Shown: positions 1-5,484 of the stretch, in pieces
Position numbering within the stretch: position 1 is the stretch's first letter
How the letters are laid out: every line of letters begins with the position of its first letter
Assembly: GCA_031258755.1 (NCBI GenBank)
Contig: JAIRMK010000080.1
Span: 1-12,058, forward strand
Origin: Prevotellaceae bacterium
GTDB taxonomy: Bacteria; Bacteroidota; Bacteroidia; Bacteroidales; UBA932
Length of the DNA: 12,058 nucleotides
Direction of reading: 5' to 3'
Notes under the pieces: model-generated
What the model saw: only the letters and a program-made list of their open reading frames with translations
Database searches by the model: none
Told to the model about the DNA's origin: nothing
Position numbers and translations under genes: made by a program

Positions 1-14
1 CGCCGGCTATCCCG

Positions 15-139
15 ACAGATTCTATCTGTTTAACTGAGGCGCAGCCTCAGCGGACAGTTCGACCAAGGTGGAACATTGTCCGAACGAGCAGGCAGAACCT
101 GCGGGGATAATTCAGACGAAGTTCAACTTCTGTCCGAAC
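15..139. repeat. Hairpin array I: variable stems, 3-nt loops, constant linkers
   Basis: Successive short inverted repeats each have a 3-nt loop: ACAGAT-TCT-ATCTGT (15-29), CTGAGGC-GCA-GCCTCAG (34-50), CAAGGT-GGA-ACATTG (64-78, one mismatch), GCAG-AAC-CTGC (92-102) and GAAGT-TCA-ACTTC (118-130). The third sits inside outer arms GTTCG/CGAAC and the last inside TTC/GAA. Linkers are constant: GTCCGAAC occurs twice here (78-85, 132-139), and the 19-mer GAACCTGCGGGGATAATTC (95-113) recurs exactly at 1492 and 1601. No coding frame is supported. The array lies downstream of the minus-strand lipoprotein gene. Function is unknown; a non-autonomous dispersed repeat or a structured RNA are both possible. 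Confidence 0.75.
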
Positions 140-145
140 AGGGGG

Positions 146-251
146 TTAATAAAATAAAAGCCACTTAAAAAGTATGCTATATCTTTTATAAGCAGCTTCT
201 ATTTTACACAATACTATTATTGTCGGAATAATCGGTTATAAAGCAGGATTA
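146..251. other. A/T-rich intergenic stretch
   Basis: No gene is seen. One hairpin, ACAATA-CTAT-TATTGT (208-223), lies about 30 bases downstream of the lipoprotein stop codon. It could help end that transcript, but no clear T-run follows it on the minus strand, so it is not called a terminator. Confidence 0.4.
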
Positions 252-815
252 TTAACAATCAACAATCCTTGCACAAACCCTTGCATTAAAAGTGTTGCGT
301 TTCACCCTCAAATCTAAACATTTCCCTTTTTTTAAGTCTTTTTGTAATTCTTTCGTTGCTTCCCGAATTTTATCTTCTACGCATGATTCCGTTACACATT
401 TTCCGTAACTGGTCCATCCATCTCCTACTTTTCCGCCACAATCTTCGTCGTCACCACTTGGTGCAACAGGTTCCACGCCAAATTCAGGTGTGAGTGTTAA
501 TAAATCGCCCCTAAAAGATAAATTTAGTGCAAAAAAAGCTGTTTCGGAAATGCTACTCGGTGCAATTGCCGCATTGGCCACTCCGTCTTCTTTGATATCT
601 GTTTCATAAAACTCTTTGACAATCAAAGGAAGCAACTGATCGAAATCATATTCCCTTAAATCAAAAGTATTGTCGAATGATATAGGCACATCCCAATTAA
701 TATGTTCAAAATTTATTTCTTCCTCTTCTCTTACCGACTCATTCTGAACACAAGAAAAAAGCCAAAAGAAAAACAATACGCCCAATAATTTCGATAAAAT
801 ATTTTTCATAATCAT
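252..815 (-). CDS. Cysteine-rich lipoprotein of unknown function
   Basis: The 187-residue product opens with a type II signal peptide: Lys4, a hydrophobic run at about residues 9-20, and a lipobox L-F-S-C with Cys22 as the lipid-bearing residue. The mature part begins acid-rich (R-E-E-E-E near residues 29-33), so the protein is probably tethered to the outer membrane. The C-terminal third holds six cysteines (126, 140, 145, 166, 181, 187) around a Gly-rich segment and a charged helix-like stretch (about 146-165), which suggests disulfides in the periplasm or at the surface. I do not recognise the family. A second ATG two codons downstream (MKNIL...) is an equally good start. The gene stands alone between two hairpin arrays, and no clear promoter consensus is visible upstream. 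Confidence 0.75.
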   Translation of the reverse strand: MIMKNILSKLLGVLFFFWLFSCVQNESVREEEEINFEHINWDVPISFDNTFDLREYDFDQLLPLIVKEFYETDIKEDGVANAAIAPSSISETAFFALNLSFRGDLLTLTPEFGVEPVAPSGDDEDCGGKVGDGWTSYGKCVTESCVEDKIREATKELQKDLKKGKCLDLRVKRNTFNARVCARIVDC

Positions 816-1297
816 AAATTTTTATTCGCCTACTTTCATTTTTATTTTTCGGCGAAAGTTTTTGTTTTTATTATTTGTATTGTTTTCGTACAATGCCTTA
901 AAGAAAGGCGTGCACGTTCCCTTTTTAAAAGTTAAGTTTGTGTGGAGGTTCTCGGTCGCGGCTAACAAGGGAAGCCATAACCGCTAACCTGTCGAAGTTA
1001 TTTTTCCCCAATTGCCAAATACCCGGCTGCTGCCGTACAGTGGAATTTATTGTTGTTTTTGTTAAGGCAGTATATGTGCGCTATGTAATAAAAATAAAAA
1101 CTTGCGACGTCTATTTGCGCAAGCATCGTATAATATAAAATGCCAAACAGGTTTCTTAAGGTTTTCACAGTGCACATTTTACAATAACAAAGATGGGGAT
1201 TTTTTTTATTTCTGCAAAATATTTTTCTTAAAATTTCAGGGCGTTTATATATTTATTTAGAAATCCATGGCGTCGTGCTGTTGGGTAAAGGTCATTT
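816..1297. other. Intergenic region with an unexplained GC-richer block
   Basis: No gene is confidently supported in these 482 bases. Between about 935 and 1060 base composition is clearly richer in G+C than the A/T-rich flanks. This block contains near-direct repeats CGGCTAAC and CCGCTAAC (about 959-988) and a hairpin CGGC-TGCT-GCCG (1024-1035). Around it lie ATTGT-TTTCGT-ACAAT (879-894), GCCTT-AAAGA-AAGGC (895-909), the palindrome CGTGCACG (909-916) and CTTGCG/CGCAAG with an 11-nt loop (1101-1123). An open frame of 66 codons (938-1138, plus strand) crosses it, but the product has no recognisable start context, domain or composition of a real protein. A structured RNA or the remnant of an element are the main alternatives. 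Confidence 0.4.
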
Positions 1298-1332
1298 GAG
1301 TTAAGAGTTAAAAATTAAGAACTAAGAGTTAG
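1298..1332. repeat. 7-bp tandem repeat, locus A
   Basis: Five contiguous heptads read GAGTTAA, GAGTTAA, AAATTAA, GAACTAA, GAGTTAG. The run directly precedes hairpin array II. The 12-mer AACTAAGAGTTA (1320-1331) recurs exactly at 11864-11875 behind frr. This is a degenerate heptanucleotide tandem repeat with no coding role visible. Confidence 0.75.
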
Positions 1333-1333
1333 T

Positions 1334-1404
1334 TCGCCCTTCGGGCGATGAAACTATTTCACCCATTTCATCCTGCTGCGAAGCAGCTTCATCGCGCGTA
1401 GCGC
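1334..1404. repeat. Hairpin array II, left part: GC-rich 3-nt-loop hairpins
   Basis: Three perfect hairpins with 3-nt loops occur in a row: TCGCCC-TTC-GGGCGA (1334-1348), GCTGC-GAA-GCAGC (1375-1387) and GCGC-GTA-GCGC (1394-1404). They are separated by linkers of the TTCATC/TTCACC type. A longer inverted repeat, GATGAAA (1347-1353) against TTTCATC (1366-1372), spans the first linker. The centre of the second hairpin, GCGAAGC, is a known unusually stable DNA mini-hairpin motif. No coding frame is supported. Confidence 0.7.
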
Positions 1405-1431
1405 ATTCACCCCTGTTCAGACGAGGCTGTG

Positions 1432-1690
1432 CCTGCGTTTGTCTTATTTTCATTCATTGCACCTTTTATTTCATTTTTTACTGCGCAGGTTGAACCTGCG
1501 GGGATAATTCGACCAAGGTAGAACCTTGTCCGAACAAGGGCCTGCGTTTGTCTTATTTTTATTCATTGCGCTTTTTATTTCATTTTTTACTGCGTAGGTT
1601 GAACCTGCGGGGATAATTCGAATGGAGTAGAACTTCGTCCGAACAAGGGCAGGCTGTGCCTGCGTTTGTCTTATTTTTATTCATTTCATT
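1432..1690. repeat. Hairpin array II, right part: about 110-bp unit, 2.3 tandem copies
   Basis: A unit beginning CCTGCGTTTGTCTTATTTT starts at 1432, 1541 and 1659, giving copies of 109 and 118 bp and a partial third. Each full copy holds hairpin 1 (CGCAGGT-TGA-ACCTGCG at 1484-1500; CGTAGGT in copy 2), the constant 19-mer GAACCTGCGGGGATAATTC, and hairpin 2 between TTCG/CGAA arms. The stem of hairpin 2 differs: CAAGGT-AGA-ACCTTG in copy 1 and TGGAGT-AGA-ACTTCG in copy 2. A further hairpin, GCAGGC-TGT-GCCTGC (1649-1663), ends copy 2; a 9-bp difference removes it from the end of copy 1. The third copy runs into the stop codon of the S41 peptidase gene (1686-1688). Confidence 0.85.
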
Positions 1691-3311
1691 TTTTCTTCTG
1701 TTGTATTTGTTTTTGCAGTTCTTGCACGGCCACTTCCATATCTTTGTCTTTGCCCGATATAAATTCTTCAAATGTATAATTCACTAAAATATCAGGTTGT
1801 ATTCCTTCAGTAAAGGGTTTCATGGAATAAGGGAACAACACGCGCCGCGCACAAACCCTTGCCATTCCATTGCTGGGGAAACCCCATACGACCAGCGGGC
1901 TACCGGTAGAGCCGAATGACGGCTGCCCGATAAACAGCGGCCGGTCGGGACGCTCATACAGTATAATCAAAAAATCTTCGGCGGCCGATACCGTCATCGT
2001 GGAAAACACCACCACTATCGGCACATCAAAACGTTTAATACTGTCCGGTATAAAAACAGTATCGGCAGGCACGGTACGGTAGGCTGCATTTTTGTAATAA
2101 TCCTCATATTCTTTTCTGAAATTACCCTGCGCTTTTCTTACACCGTCATTCGTTCGTGTTTGCCATGCAAAATTCAGGAAATAATCATCCTTGATAATGT
2201 ATTGCAGCAAGTGCCAAGCTACTTTCGTACTGCCACCTCTGTTATTTCTTAAATCGATCACTATGCCCTTGGCGGAATATAATGTGTCTTTCAGTTTATC
2301 GAAAAGCGTTATTAATTCTCCGTTCCGATCATTAAAAGTATTAAAGGATAGCACAGCAATATCGTTTTCCTGCCATGTGATTTCGATAGGGATGTTCCAA
2401 TATTGGGGCTGGTATCCGACGCTCGGCTTGTTTTCCCTGCTACGCCCGTCGCGAGGAAGCGGATTAACTAAAATTGTATTTTCAGGCGTTTGGTATTTAA
2501 TAACAAGCGTATCGGTCGGTAATTTGGCAGCCAGTAAAGCGGAAGCGGCCAATAGTTGAACGGTTGGCTCGTAGTCGGAATCAATATAAGGTGCTATATA
2601 TTTACGCATGTATTCCTCCGTCTTTAGTCCATTTATTTCTACTATTTTTGAACCAACAGGGAAAGTCACTGATAAACTTTCGTTGACATTAATTATGTAT
2701 AATTCATCATTGAAATAACGTGCCAACATACCAATATAATCAGTATAGGCACTCCCTTCCGAATAATATACCTGTGTGTGTCCATCATGGAAACTGCCGG
2801 CAAACAGTTGCATTACGTCATAAAATTCATAATCGTTGGTTGTAGCCAGCACTTTTGGAATAAATGTTTTATACAGGCTGTCCAAATCGAAATTCAGTTT
2901 ATCAATGAAAGCAAAATTATATTTGGCTTCCGACCAAAAAAGACTGAGGGCATATAACTTGTCGTTTTCCGACAACTTGCTTGCAAAACGGTTGGTAAAG
3001 TCAATAGCCGTATGTGCGGTATCACCTTTGTAAATAATCGAAAAGTAAACAGGTTTATTTACTTCTACGGAAAACACTAATGAATCAATATCGGAAATGA
3101 ATTTAATATCATACGTCTCTTTTGTGCTGCTGTATAAGCTAAGCATATCGGGATTGAGCGATGGGGTAATTGTCCAGTCGTTTTCGCCGCCGTTTATAAA
3201 AAGTTTTATGTTCCGCTGATTGGAGTGCATGACAATATCGCTGTAATTTTGAGCACGCAGTGAAATGGCTGCCATAAAAGACAGCAGATAGAATAAAAAA
3301 GATTTATACAT
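1686..3311 (-). CDS. Secreted S41-family (C-terminal-processing-like) serine peptidase
   Basis: The 541-residue product has a signal peptide (hydrophobic residues 4-17, probable cleavage after LRA-Q near 20). An N-terminal helical region of the S41 cap type (about 115-185) contains the H-D-G-H-T motif (175-179). The core (about 315-512) carries the motif VIDLRNNRGG (351-360), nucleophile Ser442 in T-V-S-A-A-E-D-F, and a C-terminal G-I-Q-P-D motif (503-507). The CtpA/Tsp-type lysine is not seen: the matching loop reads F-G-S-T-G-S-P-L. This points to the tricorn-like S41 subgroup, which is known to use Ser, His and Glu, with His178/His175 and Glu445 as candidates by inference. No PDZ domain is evident. 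It probably acts in the periplasm or outer membrane on unknown substrates. It starts 21 nt after the phosphorylase gene, so co-transcription is likely. Confidence 0.88.
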   Translation of the reverse strand: MYKSFLFYLLSFMAAISLRAQNYSDIVMHSNQRNIKLFINGGENDWTITPSLNPDMLSLYSSTKETYDIKFISDIDSLVFSVEVNKPVYFSIIYKGDTAHTAIDFTNRFASKLSENDKLYALSLFWSEAKYNFAFIDKLNFDLDSLYKTFIPKVLATTNDYEFYDVMQLFAGSFHDGHTQVYYSEGSAYTDYIGMLARYFNDELYIINVNESLSVTFPVGSKIVEINGLKTEEYMRKYIAPYIDSDYEPTVQLLAASALLAAKLPTDTLVIKYQTPENTILVNPLPRDGRSRENKPSVGYQPQYWNIPIEITWQENDIAVLSFNTFNDRNGELITLFDKLKDTLYSAKGIVIDLRNNRGGSTKVAWHLLQYIIKDDYFLNFAWQTRTNDGVRKAQGNFRKEYEDYYKNAAYRTVPADTVFIPDSIKRFDVPIVVVFSTMTVSAAEDFLIILYERPDRPLFIGQPSFGSTGSPLVVWGFPSNGMARVCARRVLFPYSMKPFTEGIQPDILVNYTFEEFISGKDKDMEVAVQELQKQIQQKKK

Positions 3312-3332
3312 AACTTTATACTTTTTCGAGCA

Positions 3333-4157
3333 TTAGCCCATTTGCTCGATAAGCCGGCGAAAGAGGAACGACATCGTTTTTGCCGCTTTGTCGGCCGCCT
3401 CCACCACGTCGGCGTGGATATTTACGAAGTCGGCCGAAAAATGGTGCGCTTCGTTGGTGATGACCGACATGCCGAATACAGGGATGTTGCTGTGCCGCGC
3501 CACAATCACTTCGGGTGTGGTGGACATGGCCACAGCGTCGGCGCCGATTTTTCCGAAGTACGCATATTCGGCAGGGGTTTCATACGTGGGGCCGGCGCTG
3601 GCCAAGTACACGCCCTGATGTAATTTTATGTGTTGTGCGGCGGCTATTTTTTCGGCTGCCTGAATAAGTCCGGGGTCGTAGGGGCGCGTCATGTCGGGAA
3701 AGCGAGGCCCCATTTCATCAATATTTCTCCCAATGAGCGGATTTGGCAACAGGTTAATGTGGTCGCGGATAATCATCAGGTCGCCTACGTGAAAAGCGGG
3801 ATTGACGCTGCCTGCCGCATTGGATACGAACAAGGCTTTAATGCCGAGCAACGCCATGACGCGAACAGGAAAAGTAATCTGTTCCATCGCGTATCCTTCG
3901 TAATAATGAAACCGTCCCTGCATGGCCAGTACGCTTTTCCCGCCTAGCGTGCCGAAAATAAGATTTCCTTTGTGACCAATGGCGGTGGAGTGTACAAAAT
4001 GCGGCACTTCGGAATAGGGCATCACAATGGGCTGTTCAATGCTGTCGGCCAGCGTGCCGAGTCCGCTACCCAGCACAATGCCGATTTCCGGCGGCGTGGC
4101 GGTGCGCTGTACAATAAAATCGGCCGTTTCTTTGAATTTTACTACTCTTTCATCCAT
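3333..4157 (-). CDS. punA: Purine nucleoside phosphorylase, inosine/guanosine type
   Basis: This 274-residue cytoplasmic enzyme splits purine nucleosides with phosphate into free base and ribose-1-phosphate. It has the length and motifs of the trimeric PNP family (human/PunA type, not DeoD hexamers): G-S-G-L-G phosphate loop (30-34, Ser31), His62, RFHYYEGY (82-89), GPTYETPAE (189-197, Glu193), AVAMSTTPEVIVAR (208-221, Met211) and VITNEA (232-237). Asn235 matches human Asn243, which recognises 6-oxopurines, so inosine and guanosine are the expected substrates; His248 matches human His257. The gene lies between the S41 peptidase gene (21 nt downstream) and the deaminase gene (64 nt upstream, filled with 7-bp repeats). 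The deaminase could supply its substrate. Confidence 0.93.
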   Translation of the reverse strand: MDERVVKFKETADFIVQRTATPPEIGIVLGSGLGTLADSIEQPIVMPYSEVPHFVHSTAIGHKGNLIFGTLGGKSVLAMQGRFHYYEGYAMEQITFPVRVMALLGIKALFVSNAAGSVNPAFHVGDLMIIRDHINLLPNPLIGRNIDEMGPRFPDMTRPYDPGLIQAAEKIAAAQHIKLHQGVYLASAGPTYETPAEYAYFGKIGADAVAMSTTPEVIVARHSNIPVFGMSVITNEAHHFSADFVNIHADVVEAADKAAKTMSFLFRRLIEQMG

Positions 4158-4160
4158 AAT

Positions 4161-4240
4161 AGTGATTAATGGTTAGTGATTAGTGATTAATGGTTAATGA
4201 TTAATGGTTAATGGTTAATGGTTACTGCCTACTGGTTAGT
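4161..4240. repeat. 7-bp tandem repeat, locus B, reaching into a gene
   Basis: Eleven contiguous heptads run from 4164 to 4240 with consensus G[A/G]TTA[A/G]T; one unit (GCCTACT, 4227-4233) is the most diverged. The run fills the gap between the deaminase and phosphorylase genes. It continues past the deaminase stop codon (4222-4224) and supplies its last five codons (L-T-S-R-Q, 4225-4239). Seven is not a multiple of three, so unit gain or loss inside the gene would shift its frame. Confidence 0.88.
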
Positions 4241-5484
4241 TGATGTGCGACGGCGGCGGCGCGGTCGAGGATTTCCTGTTCGCCCGGCGCCTGTTTATTT
4301 TGCATCAGGATGCGGCCGTCGCAAATGACGGTGTCCACGCAACTGCCGTTGGCGGCATACACAAGGTTTGATACGAAATCAAAATTAGGCGTGAACGCTG
4401 CGCAATTAAGGTCTATGAGGCAGAGGTCGGCCAAACGGCCTGTTTCAATTTTGCCGGCGTGAAGACGCAACATTTTTGCGCCGTTGATGGTGACGCAGTC
4501 CAACGCTTCCTGCGCAGGGAAGAAGGTGGGATTATAGCGCCATGCCTTCTGCATCAACGAAGCGGTTTTCATGGCTTCTATCAAGTCTAAATTGTTGGAT
4601 GAAGCGCATCCGTCGGTGCCCAGTCCAATGGTAATTCCGGCGCGCTTCATTTCCTGATATTTGAATTGATAACCCGAAGCCATTTTTAGGTTGGAATTAG
4701 GGTTGTGTACCACTTTCACTTCGTGGTCGGCGAGCATTTTTATTTCGTCGTCGTCAAGCCACACCACGTGTGCAAGAATGAGGCGGGGAGAGAGGAGCCC
4801 TAATTTATGCAGGTAACGTACCGGTGAGAGCCCGAATTGTTGCACGGCATTATCGTGTTCGGTACGGCTTTCGGCAAGATGCAGGTGTATCAATAAATCG
4901 TGGTCGCCGGCAAAGTCGTTCGACCATTGCAGCAACTCGGACGATACCGTGTAAATGGCGTGGGGCGCGGCGGCAAACGTGATACGGCTGCCGTATTTTT
5001 GCGCGTCTTTGAAGTATTGTAAAGTTTGCTTTTTTGCCGCTTCGGCGTTTTTTTTATCGAAGAAATCCCATATCGTAGGCGCAGCCACCATTCGTATGCC
5101 CATGTCGGTGGCGGCTTGTGCGGTGGCGTTAAACATGGTGTACATGTCATTGGCGCAGGTGGCGCCTGTTTTTATCATTTCAAGACAGGCGAGCTTCACG
5201 CCCCAATATACATCTTCTTCGGTCATCTTGGCCTCGCGGGGCCATATCCGGTCATACAACCATTGCTCGAGCGGCATGTCGTCGCCCCAGCCGCGAAACA
5301 GCGTCATAGCCGCATGTCCATGTCCGTTGATTAATCCCGGAATAACGGCTTTCCGGCTTCCGTCGATGGTTTGTTGTGCGGTTACCTCAAGGTTTTTCCC
5401 GATGTTTTTGATGATGTTTCCTTCAATGAAAATATCGACGGTATCATGATTTAACCACACATTTTTAATCAGGATACTTGTCAT
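4222..5484 (-). CDS. mtaD: Amidohydrolase: MTA/SAH/adenosine deaminase-like
   Basis: The 420-residue protein belongs to the amidohydrolase superfamily, in the branch with 5'-methylthioadenosine/S-adenosylhomocysteine deaminases and the Atz/Trz enzymes. Visible motifs are the metal-binding H-G-H (55-57) in GLINGHGHAAMTLFRG, E73 in MPLEQW, I-H-L-H-L-A-E-S (199-206; His202 metal ligand, Glu205 proton shuttle), L-A-H (237-239; His239) and GLGTDGCASSNNLDL (287-301; Asp291 metal ligand). The expected reaction is hydrolytic deamination of an adenine nucleoside to the inosine analogue with release of ammonia, in the cytoplasm; the exact substrate (MTA, SAH or adenosine) cannot be fixed from sequence. 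The start overlaps the stop of the pseudo-GH16 gene by 4 bp (ATGA), implying translational coupling. The last five codons derive from the 7-bp repeat. Confidence 0.88.
   Translation of the reverse strand: MTSILIKNVWLNHDTVDIFIEGNIIKNIGKNLEVTAQQTIDGSRKAVIPGLINGHGHAAMTLFRGWGDDMPLEQWLYDRIWPREAKMTEEDVYWGVKLACLEMIKTGATCANDMYTMFNATAQAATDMGIRMVAAPTIWDFFDKKNAEAAKKQTLQYFKDAQKYGSRITFAAAPHAIYTVSSELLQWSNDFAGDHDLLIHLHLAESRTEHDNAVQQFGLSPVRYLHKLGLLSPRLILAHVVWLDDDEIKMLADHEVKVVHNPNSNLKMASGYQFKYQEMKRAGITIGLGTDGCASSNNLDLIEAMKTASLMQKAWRYNPTFFPAQEALDCVTINGAKMLRLHAGKIETGRLADLCLIDLNCAAFTPNFDFVSNLVYAANGSCVDTVICDGRILMQNKQAPGEQEILDRAAAVAHQLTSRQ

Noticed and set aside
208..223. Hairpin ACAATA-CTAT-TATTGT as a lipoprotein terminator
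   Set aside because: A/T-only stem apart from one pair and no T-run after it on the minus strand.
938..1138. 66-codon plus-strand open frame as a gene
   Set aside because: No family, no start context or promoter match, odd composition, and overlap with hairpins; kept only as a non-coding block of interest.
1432..1690. CRISPR array
   Set aside because: Units are about 110 bp, spacing is not repeat-spacer, the variable parts are hairpin stems, and no cas gene is present.
1580..1771. 63-codon minus-strand open frame over the end of the S41 gene
   Set aside because: It runs out of frame through the S41 3' end into the repeat unit and has low-complexity Lys/Asn composition.
270..1863. Shared A-R-V-C-A-R peptide and a 14-bp match (GCACAAACCCTTGC) between the lipoprotein and the S41 gene
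   Set aside because: Too short to show relationship; ARVCAR is at a place where S41 proteins normally have a similar strand, and the flanks do not match.
4955..5449. 164-codon plus-strand open frame opposite the deaminase gene
   Set aside because: Antisense shadow of a gene with intact metal-binding motifs; no independent support.
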